Part shown: positions 22,178-32,700 of the stretch, in pieces
Numbering within the stretch: position 1 is the stretch's first letter
Layout of the letters: every line of letters starts with the position of its first letter
Source: Acidobacteriota bacterium
GTDB taxonomy: Bacteria; Acidobacteriota; Terriglobia; Terriglobales; Acidobacteriaceae
DNA length: 35,089 nt
Direction of reading: 5' to 3'
NCBI GenBank assembly: GCA_003225455.1
Contig: QIAB01000021.1
Span: forward strand, 14,086 to 49,174
Program-made: the position numbers and the translations under genes
The notes under the pieces: generated by a model
Told to the model about the DNA's origin: nothing
The model's input: the letters and a program-made list of their open reading frames with translations, nothing else
Database searches by the model: none

Positions 22178-23815
22178 AAGATCGCGCTGGGACAGATCAA
22201 TCCCACTGTCGGAGACTTCTCCGCCAACGCAGCCAGGATCGTCGATTTTGCGCACCGCGCGCAAGCTGCCGGGGCTGGTCTGATCCTCTTTCCCGAGCTG
22301 TCGGTGTGCGGCTACCCTCCACGCGATCTAGTCGAGCGCTCGTCGTTCGTCGCACACAATCGCGAAACCGCAGAGAGAATCGCTGCCGAGACTCCTGGCA
22401 TCGCCGTCATCTGCGGCCTCGTCACCCCCGCTCAGGCTGAAACCGGAAAATCAGTTATGAATTCCGCCGCGCTGCTCAAGGACGGTAAGCTGGCATTTCT
22501 GCAATCCAAAATGCTGCTGCCCACCTACGACGTTTTCGACGAGATGCGCAATTTCGCCCCGGCAAAGAGCCAGGTTCTATTCCCATTTTGCGGCAAGCAA
22601 ATGGCGCTTACGATTTGTGAAGATGCCTGGAACGACAAGCACTTCTGGAATAAGCGGCTTTATACCTTCGATCCCGTGGAAGCCCTGGTTCAAGCCGGCG
22701 GTAATTTCGTGCTGAACATTTCCGCATCTCCGTTCTGGCTCGGCAAGCGCGAATTTCGCCGCAACATGCTGGCGACGATCGCCAAGAATTACAAAGTGCC
22801 GGTCGTAATGGTGAATCAAGTAGGTGGCAACGACAGCCTGGTCTTCGATGGCTCGAGCGTGGTGCTGAATCCGGCCGGAGAAGTAATCGCGCAGGGAAAG
22901 TCTTTTGAAGAGGACATCGTTTATTTCGACTCCGACCAGCTCACCGGCGAAATTCACGAGCAAGTCGCAGGTGAAGAAGCCAGCGCCTATGCTGCGCTCG
23001 TGCTCGGTACGCGCGACTACGTGCGCAAATGCGGATTCCAGCAGGTAATTATCGGCCTGAGCGGAGGCATCGATTCGGCGCTCACTGCCTGCATTGCAGT
23101 CGACGCGCTCGGCCGTGAAAATGTGCTCGCTGTGGGTATGCCCGGCCCTTACTCTTCGCAAGGCTCAATCGACGACGCTCGCACGCTCGCAACAAATCTC
23201 GGGATCCGTTTTGAACTGCTCTGCATCACGGAAATTTTCGAAACTTACCGCAAGGTTCTGCAAAAAGTTTTCGCGGGTCGTAAAGAAGACGAGACCGAAG
23301 AGAACATCCAATCGCGTGCTCGTGGCATGATGTTAATGGCGTTATCGAATAAATTTGGCGCGATTGTGCTCAGCACCGGCAACAAGAGTGAGCTGGCGGT
23401 TGGTTATTGCACGCTATATGGCGATATGGCGGGAGGGTTGGCCGCTATTTCCGATGTGCCGAAAACTCTCGTATACCGCTTGAGCCATTACGTGAACTCG
23501 CGGCGCGCAGTAATCCCGCAACCAAGTTTGGAGAAGCCGCCCTCGGCTGAGCTGCGCCCGGGGCAAAAAGACAGTGATGTGCTGCCGCCCTATGAAGTTC
23601 TCGATGTAATTCTGGAAGACTATGTGGAGGACTCCCATTCACCGGAGCGAATCGCGGAGGAACGTGGGTTCGACATCGCCCTGGTGCGGCGCGTTGTCCG
23701 CATGGTCGAGCGTAGCGAATACAAGCGCCAGCAAGCCGCTCCGGGTATCAAGATTTCCGGCAAAGCATTTGGATATGGCAGGCGGTTTCCGATCGCGGCC
23801 AAAGCTGATATTTGA
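22178..23815 (+). CDS. nadE: Glutamine-dependent NAD(+) synthetase
   Basis: This enzyme makes NAD from deamido-NAD, ATP and glutamine, the last step of NAD synthesis. It has about 545 residues in two domains. The nitrilase-type glutaminase has Glu41 (FPELSVCGYPP), Lys112 (QSKMLLP) and Cys148 (TICEDAW). The synthetase has the P-loop SGGIDS at about 296-301 and GNKSELAVGYCTLYGD further on. Homology clearly begins at KIALGQINPTVGD (22178), yet no ATG, GTG or TTG occurs in frame between the TAG at 22094 and the GTG at 22304. Starting at 22304 would lose Glu41. A TTG at 22170 would reach this frame if one base were missing at about 22173-22175. The 5' end is therefore uncertain. Confidence 0.93.
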   Translation, partial: KIALGQINPTVGDFSANAARIVDFAHRAQAAGAGLILFPELSVCGYPPRDLVERSSFVAHNRETAERIAAETPGIAVICGLVTPAQAETGKSVMNSAALLKDGKLAFLQSKMLLPTYDVFDEMRNFAPAKSQVLFPFCGKQMALTICEDAWNDKHFWNKRLYTFDPVEALVQAGGNFVLNISASPFWLGKREFRRNMLATIAKNYKVPVVMVNQVGGNDSLVFDGSSVVLNPAGEVIAQGKSFEEDIVYFDSDQLTGEIHEQVAGEEASAYAALVLGTRDYVRKCGFQQVIIGLSGGIDSALTACIAVDALGRENVLAVGMPGPYSSQGSIDDARTLATNLGIRFELLCITEIFETYRKVLQKVFAGRKEDETEENIQSRARGMMLMALSNKFGAIVLSTGNKSELAVGYCTLYGDMAGGLAAISDVPKTLVYRLSHYVNSRRAVIPQPSLEKPPSAELRPGQKDSDVLPPYEVLDVILEDYVEDSHSPERIAEERGFDIALVRRVVRMVERSEYKRQQAAPGIKISGKAFGYGRRFPIAAKADI

Positions 23816-23856
23816 TCTCGGGACTCATCTTTCCCGAATAACACAGAAAGGAATAC

Positions 23857-24765
23857 ATGCATCGTTTGCTGAGCTGTTCATTGATCGTGCTTCTGCTCGC
23901 CTCGCTACTCGCCGCACAGCAAAAGGCTCCGCCCGATAAAACGCAAAAAGCGGGTTCTACCGAACCCACGTTCAGCGCTCGCTTGCCGACTGAGGAAACC
24001 GTCAACGCCTTTATGCAGCAGATGTTCGGGCACGATCCTTCGGTGAGTTGGAAGGTTCTCGAAATCAAGCCAGCCGAGGCTGAGGGCCTGGCGGAAATCA
24101 CGGTTACCGTCAGCAATCCTCAGGGAAAACAGAACCAGAAACTATATGTCACCGCGGACGGACGCCACGCCGTAGTGGGCGAAATCATCCCTTTCGGTGC
24201 ACATCCCTTTGACGCCGATCGCGAAACACTCCAAAAGGGGATCACAGGGCCCACGCTTGGTCCTGCCGACGCACCTGTTACCGTGGTCGAATTCAGCGAT
24301 CTGCAATGTCCCTACTGCAAGCAGGCGCAGCCTACCATTGACAAGCTTTTGTCAGAGGAGAAAAGCGCGCGCCTGGTCTTTCAGAATTTTCCGCTGCCTT
24401 CCCACAACTGGGCAAATAAAGGCGCTGACTACGCCGATTGCGTCGGCAAAACCTCGAATGAGGCTTTTTGGAAATTCATTCACAGCGCCTACGACGCCCA
24501 GGCCGACATCACTCCCGAAAACGCCGATCAAAAGCTGACCGCAATGGCCGATCAAGCAGGAGTCAAAGGATCGGAGATCGCCAAATGCGCCGCTAGCGCA
24601 GAAACTGCCGGGCGCGTGCAGCATTCGATTGCGTTAGGAGCGTCCGCCGACGTCACCAGCACGCCCACGTTATTCATCAATGGCAGAAAAATCAGCAACG
24701 TGAGTGGCGTACCTTACGAGCTGCTCAAGAGCCTGGTCGAGTTTGCTGCTAAACCCGGAAAATAA
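23857..24765 (+). CDS. DsbA-like thioredoxin-fold protein
   Basis: The protein has 302 residues with a signal peptide (about 1-21, ending LLAAQQ). Residues about 45-115 form a small alpha-beta domain seen in front of some bacterial DsbA-like proteins. The thioredoxin domain follows, with CPYC at 151-154 (EFSDLQCPYC) and the usual helical insertion. A cis-Pro loop is in TSTPTLFING near the end. The protein probably forms or shuffles disulfides in periplasmic proteins, as in the DsbA/thioredoxin_4 family. AAGGA lies 6 bases before the ATG. The next gene is convergent, only 10 bases away, with no obvious terminator between. Confidence 0.9.
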   Translation: MHRLLSCSLIVLLLASLLAAQQKAPPDKTQKAGSTEPTFSARLPTEETVNAFMQQMFGHDPSVSWKVLEIKPAEAEGLAEITVTVSNPQGKQNQKLYVTADGRHAVVGEIIPFGAHPFDADRETLQKGITGPTLGPADAPVTVVEFSDLQCPYCKQAQPTIDKLLSEEKSARLVFQNFPLPSHNWANKGADYADCVGKTSNEAFWKFIHSAYDAQADITPENADQKLTAMADQAGVKGSEIAKCAASAETAGRVQHSIALGASADVTSTPTLFINGRKISNVSGVPYELLKSLVEFAAKPGK

Positions 24766-24775
24766 GGAAACCGAT

Positions 24776-26617
24776 TCATTTCGCCAAATAAACTTCCGTG
24801 CTCGCTGCTTGCGTCCCTCGGCTGATTACCCTCGGCGTGATCACAATCAGCAGTTCGTCTTCGTCAACTTCTTTGCCGTTCGTGACCATGATATGGTTCG
24901 CGACAGGCACTGCGCCTAGCCCCGGAATCCCATTCAGGCTACGCTGCTCAGTGCGCGAGACTGAGCCTGCAACAACCGCCGGCTCGCCATTCGACAGGGT
25001 GATGCTCCCCTTATATTCGCGATTTGCAATGACCGGAACCCCATTGAACGATTGCCCTTGCAGGGTGCGGAACTGCAATTCCAATTGCAAATTCACATCC
25101 AAATTTCCATTTACCAGCGGCTTGGCTTTCATACTCAGGCCGATATCTTCGTAATTGAATGATGGAAAGGCCGCCTGGAAACTGTTGTTTTGAATGACCT
25201 GAGAAACGGCCGGTGTATTGAAAATCGGGGCAAAGGTGGCGTTCAATATCGGAAAGCGTGAGCCTATGCGAAATGTCGCTTCGTTTCCTTGCGCCACCCG
25301 CAATGTGGCATGCTCCAGGTTGTGAGCGGTGCTCTCATTGAGGGAGAGCTGCGCGCTTGCGGTGCCAAGAGTCAATCCCATGAGGGTCAACCCGCCTCCG
25401 AAGGTTGCCAGCGGCTCACTGAAAATCGAATTCTGCTGTCCCTGCAATTGCGCCAGCAGCGCGGAGAGCGACTGGGAGTTCGCCTGATTAATTCCGCCGC
25501 TCGCTATGAGCTGATTGATCAGGTCCTGGATGTTTCGCCCACCAAGTGCGGCCAAGGCTCCCGCAGGAATGTTGAACAATTTGAAGTTGTTCGGTATGTG
25601 CACACCCATATTGCGGGTAAGCATGCTGCTGATTTCGTAGACATGCACATCCAGCATGATTTGTGGCCGCGCATCACTCAGGTTCTCGATCAACTGCGTG
25701 GCCGCATCGAGGGTTGCAATCGGCGCACGTACCACAATCGTACTGTCCTGCGGATGCGGCGTCACAAAGCGGATTTCAAATACAGTGCGCAGTAAATTGA
25801 CGACGTCGTTTAAGTCGGTCGGCGCGCTGACTCCCGGAACATAGAACGTGCGCAGACCCATGCGGTCGAACTGGCGGTGATTCTCCGCCGATTCGATCAG
25901 AATCAGGATTTGCTTCTCCTCCAGCGGCGTCCAGAAGGTATGCGTCACAGCACATGCTGCCCGCATGGCGGTATAGAAATCGACGTTCTGGATATCGAAT
26001 CGGACCTGGCGGGAAACTACGGAATCATCAATGGTCGTCGTTATGCCAAATGCTGACGCCACCTGCGCCAGCAGCCCGCGACCATCGCCACGGTAATGAA
26101 AGTCAGCGCGTATGGGATTCGGTTCGGCGCGCACAATGCCTGCGTCGGCCAACACGCGAAGTTTCTCCGGTAGGTCAGACGTATGTGCGCCTTCCGCATC
26201 GCGCAAGCGCTCCTGCGCAAACTCATTTTGCGGATCAAGGCTTAAAGCACTTCGGAATTCAGCCAGCGCTTGGATCTGCCGGTCTTCCAGCAATGCGCGA
26301 TTGCCTCTCTCAAGATGATCGGAAACAAGCTGCTGCCGCGCCATCTCCTTCGCCGTAGCGTACTCAACATCGCGAGGGGAGAGCCTTGCCGCACTCTCAA
26401 ATTCCGCGAGGGCTTCTTCCCGACGCTTCTCCCGCTGGAGTTTCAGGCCCTTGGCAAACGCGGTTCTGGCATCTTTCAGCTCTTTTTTTGATGGATTGCA
26501 GCCGGGCGCGATCGCTGATCCTTCCGGACAAGGGAGCAGGAAGGTCTGCGGCTGGTCCGCGCATAAGCTAAATGCTGCCAGGACCAACACTGTAGGAAAT
26601 ATCGCCCCCAATCGCAT
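24776..26617 (-). CDS. Secretin-family protein with N-terminal TPR
   Basis: The protein has 613 residues with a signal peptide (about 1-20). Two or three TPR-like repeats follow (about 43-140; EEALAEFESAARLSP and QALAEFRSALSLDPQ). Next come N-domains of the type II/type IV pilus secretin class, at about 170-330 (DVHVYEISS and TIVVRAP are typical). The C-terminus is the secretin pore domain, with GSVSRTEQRSLNGIPGLGAVP and DEDELLIVITPRVI. It would form an outer-membrane ring for protein export or pili. It is convergent with the DsbA-like gene, and no partner assembly genes are in the window. PilQ-like or GspD-like cannot be decided. Confidence 0.9.
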   Translation of the reverse strand: MRLGAIFPTVLVLAAFSLCADQPQTFLLPCPEGSAIAPGCNPSKKELKDARTAFAKGLKLQREKRREEALAEFESAARLSPRDVEYATAKEMARQQLVSDHLERGNRALLEDRQIQALAEFRSALSLDPQNEFAQERLRDAEGAHTSDLPEKLRVLADAGIVRAEPNPIRADFHYRGDGRGLLAQVASAFGITTTIDDSVVSRQVRFDIQNVDFYTAMRAACAVTHTFWTPLEEKQILILIESAENHRQFDRMGLRTFYVPGVSAPTDLNDVVNLLRTVFEIRFVTPHPQDSTIVVRAPIATLDAATQLIENLSDARPQIMLDVHVYEISSMLTRNMGVHIPNNFKLFNIPAGALAALGGRNIQDLINQLIASGGINQANSQSLSALLAQLQGQQNSIFSEPLATFGGGLTLMGLTLGTASAQLSLNESTAHNLEHATLRVAQGNEATFRIGSRFPILNATFAPIFNTPAVSQVIQNNSFQAAFPSFNYEDIGLSMKAKPLVNGNLDVNLQLELQFRTLQGQSFNGVPVIANREYKGSITLSNGEPAVVAGSVSRTEQRSLNGIPGLGAVPVANHIMVTNGKEVDEDELLIVITPRVISRGTQAASTEVYLAK

Positions 26618-26763
26618 GCCCAGATTGTAACCGGGAACTCAGGCGAGAAATATCTTTCCGGAGGATGAGTGTACCTTTGAGTTCATCCCCCGGAAAAGGT
26701 CATGGAATTCGACAGGCCCCCTTCTCCCAGAACGAATATGCCCTTTCGGTTTGAATGGCCATG

Positions 26764-26793
26764 TTGGAAACTTGAAGGGCTTTAGCGTATAAA
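26764..26793 (+). promoter_or_regulatory. Candidate promoter of citrate synthase
   Basis: TTGGAA (26764-26769), 18 bases and TATAAA (26788-26793) lie about 75 bases before the ATG at 26868. The -10 match is good and the -35 moderate. It sits in the divergent region with the secretin gene (26618-26867), where I see no other feature. Confidence 0.5.
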
Positions 26794-26867
26794 AGTTAGT
26801 TGTGACGGCACGCTTTTTTTCCCTCCGTGCGGCCGCAACCAGTAACCAGGAGACGAGCGAGATACCC

Positions 26868-27989
26868 ATGTCCAGCCTGACCACCACGCACCCGGCCAAG
26901 GGCTTAGAAGGAGTGGTCGCCACCACTTCCAGCATCTGCTACATCGACGGGGAACAAGGCGTCCTGGCCTACCGTGGCATCGATATTCACGAACTCGCCG
27001 ATAACGCCAACTTCGAAGAGACCTGCCACCTGCTCTGGTTCGGCAAGCTGCCTACGCGAAATGAGTTGAAGGATCTTCGCGAAAGGCTGGCGCGGGAGCG
27101 CCAGCTCGATCCCGCTATCGTCAACCTTTTACGCACGGCTCCGAAGCACATTACGCCGATGGACGTGCTGCGCACCGCTGTTTCGGCGCTGTCGTTTTAT
27201 GATCCCGATCAGAAGAGCAATGATCACGAAGCCAACATCCGCAAGGCAATCCGTCTGACCTCCCAGATCGCGATGATCGTCGCTGCTTACGATCGTATCC
27301 GCAAAGGAGGGAACGTAGTCGAGCCGGACCGCTCGCTCTCACACTCGGCGAATTTTCTGTTGCTTCTGAATGGCGAGCGCCCTTCAGAGACAGCCGAGCG
27401 CGCTCTGGACATTGCCCTGATCCTTCACGCCGACCACGAGCTCAATGCTTCCACCTTCGCGGCGCGCGTGACCGCTGCCACTTTATCTGACATGCACTCT
27501 GCTATTACTTCAGCTATCGGCGCCCTGAAAGGTCCCTTGCACGGCGGCGCCAATGAAGCGGTGTTCCTCATGCTTCAGGAAATCGACAAGAAGGGCGTGG
27601 ATCCAGTGGAGTACGTGCGCGGCCAGTTAGCGCAAAAGAAAAAGATTTCCGGTTTCGGCCATCGCGTCTACCACACCGAAGACCCGCGCGCTACCCACCT
27701 GCGGCGAATGTCCCGCGACCTCGGAAACACCAGCGGTCAGGGCAAGTGGTTTGAGATGTCGAGCAGGATCGAGCAGTTCGTGAAATCAGAAAAGAAACTG
27801 AACGCGAACGTGGATTTCTATTCCGCTTCCACGTATCACACGCTCGGGATCGACGTCGATCTCTTTACCCCAGTGTTTGCCGTCTCCCGCATCAGCGGCT
27901 GGACCGCACACGTGATCGAGCAGCTTGACGATAACCGCCTCATCCGCCCGCGTGCCGATTATGTTGGACCGTCATATCCGCAGCACTGA
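26868..27989 (+). CDS. gltA: Citrate synthase
   Basis: This enzyme joins acetyl-CoA and oxaloacetate at the entry of the TCA cycle. The 373 residues are a typical length for the short bacterial type. Catalytic residues are visible: His225 (GPLHGGANEAV), His265 (GFGHRVYHT) and Asp316 (NVDFYSAS). The N-terminus has the usual GLEGVVATTSSICYIDG and YRGIDIHELA. A 2-methylcitrate synthase would look similar and cannot be excluded, but nothing from propionate metabolism is nearby. I chose the ATG at 26868 (MSSLTTTHP); AGGAGA lies about 15 bases upstream. It is convergent with the M48 gene, with a hairpin repeat between. Confidence 0.94.
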   Translation: MSSLTTTHPAKGLEGVVATTSSICYIDGEQGVLAYRGIDIHELADNANFEETCHLLWFGKLPTRNELKDLRERLARERQLDPAIVNLLRTAPKHITPMDVLRTAVSALSFYDPDQKSNDHEANIRKAIRLTSQIAMIVAAYDRIRKGGNVVEPDRSLSHSANFLLLLNGERPSETAERALDIALILHADHELNASTFAARVTAATLSDMHSAITSAIGALKGPLHGGANEAVFLMLQEIDKKGVDPVEYVRGQLAQKKKISGFGHRVYHTEDPRATHLRRMSRDLGNTSGQGKWFEMSSRIEQFVKSEKKLNANVDFYSASTYHTLGIDVDLFTPVFAVSRISGWTAHVIEQLDDNRLIRPRADYVGPSYPQH

Positions 27990-28003
27990 GACATGACACG
28001 TGG

Positions 28004-28024
28004 GGACAGCCGCCTCGGCTGTCC
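28004..28024. repeat. Palindromic hairpin GGACAGCC-gcctc-GGCTGTCC
   Basis: This is a perfect 8-bp stem with a 5-base loop, preceded by GTGG at 28000-28003, in the 53-base gap between the convergent gltA and M48 genes. It resembles the hairpin at 16892-16911 in design. It lacks a T-run but could act as a bidirectional mRNA end. Confidence 0.7.
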
Positions 28025-28042
28025 AGTCGACTTTTCGCCGAG

Positions 28043-29791
28043 CTATGTGCCGTGCAGCCCGCCGCGCAAAAAGGGCGATCTTTTCCAGCTTAATCCGATC
28101 CTCTTGTGTTCACCCTGAGTTTTGCGGCGGCGCTCACGTTCAGCCTTCATCTGATCGATCGTTTCGGAAACAAGGGGCGAGTAGAGCGCCTTCACCCAGC
28201 GTGGATTGGTCCATTCAGGCTGTGCTGCGATGGCGCTCTCAAAATTTTGAAGGGCCTCGTCATTTTGCAGCGCCCGCCACAACGCCACAGCCCGGGCCAT
28301 CGTTCTCTCCGGCTGAGGTCCGCCTTGTTCGTAAGCCAGATTCAGCACTTGCAGGGCATCGCTGAATCGGCGCAGCTCGATGTCAGCCCAACTCAGGCGC
28401 GCTCCCAGGCGCAGGTCTCGCGGACGCTGCTGAATGGCTTGGCCGAGCAGATCGGCCGCCAATTGGGAATCGCCGGCCATGTAGTACCACCAGCCGAGCT
28501 CTCCGAGCCACGTTGGTGCGCTCAGATCAAGCGAGTTGGCGCTTAGCTCCGAACGCAACTTCTGCGCGGCAGCCGCATTGCCACCCACCAGCTCGAGGCC
28601 GGCCACTGGAACCTGCAAGCCCGTTGGCTTCTCGCCTTTCAAGGAATCCATTGAGCGGCGGAATTCGTTAGCTGCGTTCTTCGGATTATCGGCTGCCAAA
28701 GACAGGGCAAGAGCGTTTACCACATCTCGATTGGTCGATTCAAGCTCCAGCAGCTGGCGATACGAGGCCGCCGCGCCAGCGAAGTCCGCCTGCGCGAATT
28801 GCGCTTCGGCCAGCACTTGCAGCGCCTTCTCCTGGCCCGGATGCATTTGGAGAGAACGCATGGCAATCTGCCCCGCATGCGCGTACTTCCTGGCTTCAAA
28901 TTCAGAGTGGGCTTGGTCAGTCCAGAAAATGTAAGCCACCGCCAGATCGCGCTCCGGATGAAGCTCCCAGTGCTCGCTGGCGATCATCTGGCGCAGTTGG
29001 GCGATTCGCTCAGAGGTCAGCGGATGCGAGCGGAAATATCCGCCCAGCGTATCAAGTGCAACGCGGGACAACTCTTCTTGCGGCGTTTTAGCCCGTGCCT
29101 GGTACTCCTGGTAAAGCCGCTGGAAAGTCTCAAACATTCGAAGAGCGCCATTCGCGGAATATCCTGCCTGCACAGCTAGCCTTGTGCCTTCGCGATCCGC
29201 CTCGAGCTCCTGATCTTTGCCGTAGCCGGCTTCGAAAATCTCCACGGGCAAGGCGATCAGTCCACCTAGGGGAACCTTTCTCAACGCCTGTTCCTGTTGC
29301 ACGCGCTCGGCACAGTGATAATGGTCGATGTGTTCAATCTCGTGGCCGATCACCGCCGCGAGTTCGTCTTCGCTGTCCATGAGACCGAGCAGGCCCTCGC
29401 CCACGTACACGTGTCCCCCCGGCACAGCAAAGGCATTGATGAAGTAGCGCTGCGGGACGTAATGAAATTTGTATGGCAATCGGCGATGCGCATGCGCGGC
29501 AACACGCGCTCCTACTTGGCTGACGTAGCGCTCGACTTCCGTAGTGTCGCGATCGTGCTTTTCCGCCAGAAAGCCATATTCGTGCGCGATCTGATTGCCA
29601 ATGCGGATTTCTTCTTCATCTGACATCCGGGTGAAACGGACAGGCATGCGAGTCAATTCCTGTTCCGTGTCGGCGATCAAATAGAGCAAGGCGGCTGGAC
29701 CAGGCGGCACGTCCACTTTGCGGCGTTCGCTAAAGAAGACGGCCGCCAGGCCGAGGGCGACAACTCCGGTGAGTGCAATCCAGCGCGTCAT
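28043..29791 (-). CDS. M48-family metalloprotease with C-terminal TPR repeats
   Basis: The protein has 582 residues with a signal or membrane anchor at about 4-20. The peptidase domain has HEIEH at 150-154 and ELEAD at about 196-200 as the third zinc ligand. FAVPGGHVYV precedes it, as in BepA/YfgC-type proteins. From about 340 there are TPR repeats, so this is a BepA-like layout for outer-membrane protein quality control in the periplasm. The ATG at 29791 overlaps the stop of the DUF2339 gene (ATGA). A longer reading starting at 30022 would run through that gene and is rejected. The anchor may be uncleaved. Confidence 0.9.
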   Translation of the reverse strand: MTRWIALTGVVALGLAAVFFSERRKVDVPPGPAALLYLIADTEQELTRMPVRFTRMSDEEEIRIGNQIAHEYGFLAEKHDRDTTEVERYVSQVGARVAAHAHRRLPYKFHYVPQRYFINAFAVPGGHVYVGEGLLGLMDSEDELAAVIGHEIEHIDHYHCAERVQQEQALRKVPLGGLIALPVEIFEAGYGKDQELEADREGTRLAVQAGYSANGALRMFETFQRLYQEYQARAKTPQEELSRVALDTLGGYFRSHPLTSERIAQLRQMIASEHWELHPERDLAVAYIFWTDQAHSEFEARKYAHAGQIAMRSLQMHPGQEKALQVLAEAQFAQADFAGAAASYRQLLELESTNRDVVNALALSLAADNPKNAANEFRRSMDSLKGEKPTGLQVPVAGLELVGGNAAAAQKLRSELSANSLDLSAPTWLGELGWWYYMAGDSQLAADLLGQAIQQRPRDLRLGARLSWADIELRRFSDALQVLNLAYEQGGPQPERTMARAVALWRALQNDEALQNFESAIAAQPEWTNPRWVKALYSPLVSETIDQMKAERERRRKTQGEHKRIGLSWKRSPFLRGGLHGT

Positions 29792-32700
29792 AGATATTGG
29801 CGAATCGCCTCCCGGTGCCGCGTATAGAGAAATGAAACCAGAATCAATGCGCTGCCCAGAACAATCAAGGTTAAATAGCGATCGGGCAGACTGAGGCGCC
29901 AAACATCGACAACCAGAATTTTGCCCGCACACAGCAACAGCAGCCCAAGCCCGGAGAGCCGGAAGCTGCGCTCGCCGACCCACAAGGCAAACATGAAGAG
30001 CGCCACGCCTTCGAGTCCCCACGAAAGCGTAATCAAACCGTGCCTCATCTCGAGGGCCAGCAGGACGGTCAGGAGGCCTATAGCGATGAAGAAAATCACC
30101 TGCTCGGGGCGAGCTCCCAAAGTTTGCAACATGCGAAGGACTCTAGATTCCGAGCTACTCTCAGCTTTCTTTCGCACTCTGAAAGCGAACGGCAAAGCGG
30201 CGAACAACAACCCTACGACAGTGCCCACGCTGATTTTGCGGCTCTCCCACAGAGGCGCTGGGAAGTAGCTTCGCTGATAAAAGTTATGCAGGGTGGTGCG
30301 GAACAACACGGCGAATGCAATCAACAATGCCTGATGGAGAAACACTCGCAGCCGACTTCTCCATGTGATCGCCAGCAGGCCGAAGACCAGAGCGGCCCAC
30401 GCCGCGGCAACCCAATCTGCTTCGACTTCGAAGCGCATCAGCGATGCGATCGTTATCGTGCCAAGATAGCTCATGAGCTCTGGCGCTTTGAGCTTACGCT
30501 CCGACTCAGAGAGCTCTGCCTGGCTGGTCTGCAATCTCCAATACGCGTAGAAGAACGCGAGCGCTAAGGGAACAACTGTGTACACGCGCGGACTGATTTC
30601 GCCCGGCTCGCCGGCTGCATTCAGGTTGACGAAAAAAATCCGCAGGAATCCTGAGAGGAACAGGAGATAAGCTTGCAATCGCAGCGAGACGGATCTTCGT
30701 GCGAAGCCAACTTCAAACAGGATCAGTCCGCCAAGAACCCAGGCGACGGCAACGCTGACCGAGCGCAATTCGTACCAGGCGAGGAGGGCAAGCAAAAAAG
30801 AAGCTGACCAGGTATAAGCCTGGTTCAATAGCGCAAGCCAGTTATAGATCCATACTCGGCCGCGTTTCTCGCGAATTGCAGTTTCGGTCTGCCAGCGTGA
30901 AGTTGCATATAACGATATCGAGACGATCGAAACCGTGATCAACCGAAGCGTCAATCCGAAGTATTTTGTTGTGTTCTCGAAGTTAATCGCGAGGACACGA
31001 ATTACAGCCGCGAGAGCCAGGAAGTGTGCCTGATAGGTCAGCTCGCGCAATTCAAAATTTCGAGCTGCTAAAGTAAGCAGCAATCCGAGTGCGCACCATG
31101 CAACTGCTGTCCAGGAATCTGGATATGCGATCCATGTACCAACGAATGCCATCAAACTGGCGACATACGACAACCGCTGCATAAGCCGACGGTCAAACTC
31201 CGCGGTAAACAAATCGGACCACCGCTGCAGCACCCAATGTGCGTTTGCGTAGAACACAGCCGAGGCGACCGCAAAAAGAATGGCAAGACGAAAATCGGCG
31301 TGAACGTCGGCGCCATCCATCCGCATGCCGAGCACGCGTGCCGCGTCAAAGCTCAGCATTTGACCGGCGACCAATAGCGATGCCAGCGCGCCTAAACGGC
31401 GAAACACAGTCTCGCGTGTCCAGACGCCGATCAAAAGCAAGGCTTCGGCTTCCAGCAGCCAGAGCACCCCTAAACGCGTTCCGGAATAGCGGAATGGAAA
31501 GGCTGCGATCAACAGAATTACGCCGATGGTGCACAGAACGACGACGGCACTGCGCCGACGGCGTGTCACCCGCAATTGACCGAGCACGGTTTCAATGCCG
31601 CCGATTGCCAGCAGCGCCCAGAACGCCCACTCCGGATGTGCGGACTGATATTTGAACAGTGCCAGCAGCAGAACAGTGTTCAGCAGCGCGGCAACAGTGG
31701 AGATTTTCTCTTTGCGATCATCTTGCGGTTGGCGCAGCACATACGAGATTCGGAAGATGACCCAGTAGAGTGCCAATATTCCCGCGCTGGCTGCGAACTC
31801 CGGAAATGGATGCCGCTTTCCGTGCATCGGCTCGATAATCGGCCGCAGCCACAAATAATGATTTAGATAACTGGCCAGGATTCCGAAGATCTCCAGCTCG
31901 AACCACTGCATACGTCCAGCTATGACTACCAGGCCAGCAGCGAGCACCACTCCCGCTGAAAGGCTGTACACGCTGACGTGGCTGATAGTGACCGTCAAAA
32001 ATGCCAGCAGAAAGGCAAGGCCGGTCACAACCTGCGAGCGATAGCGCAGGGTATTCCAGACCATGGCAGCCGCGACTACGAGCATGAGCACAAGATCAAC
32101 GGCTTGGGAGGAGAGCACATGCGCTGCGGGAACGTGGTAGGCGGCGTAGGTGACGAAAAACAGCAACGCCCATCCGCCGCCGATGCCAGCTCGAGCCAGA
32201 ATGCGATAGCGATCGTTTCGCTCGAACCAGAGGCCCGCACCAAGCATTCCCGCGCTTACGATGATCCCCACCAGTACCTTGCCGGCTGGACCCAGGTTCT
32301 TTAACTGATAAGCCAGAAAGAAGGCGACGCCTAGTACTAGAATCGCGATTCCGAGCTTGTTCAACCAGTTCGTGCCCAGGGCTTCTTCGAGATCGAGGGC
32401 TGACTTGAATCGATCTGCTAGCGACGGCGCGGCCTCCTGGTGAAAGGTGGGACCTGCTTCACCCGGACTTGGCTCAGCCATTGAAGAAGGCGGCAGAGGC
32501 GGTGCCGCAGGAGGCCGTGCCGGCAGGGTCTCTCTGACCCCAGTTCCCATTTCTGCGGAAGATACGGAAACTGCCGGCGCAGTGACGATTGGCTCGGGAA
32601 CCAGAGGCCTTATTGGCTCCGCGACCGGCTTTGGCGCGACGACGGGCTTCGCCGGTGTCCTCGGCTCTGCGGGAGCGGCAGCCCCGGTAGATTTGAGTTC

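Noticed and set aside
28043-30022. A 659-residue reading of the M48 protease with an earlier start
   Set aside because: The extra N-terminus overlaps the DUF2339 gene out of frame. The ATG at 29791 gives a proper membrane anchor and an ATGA overlap.
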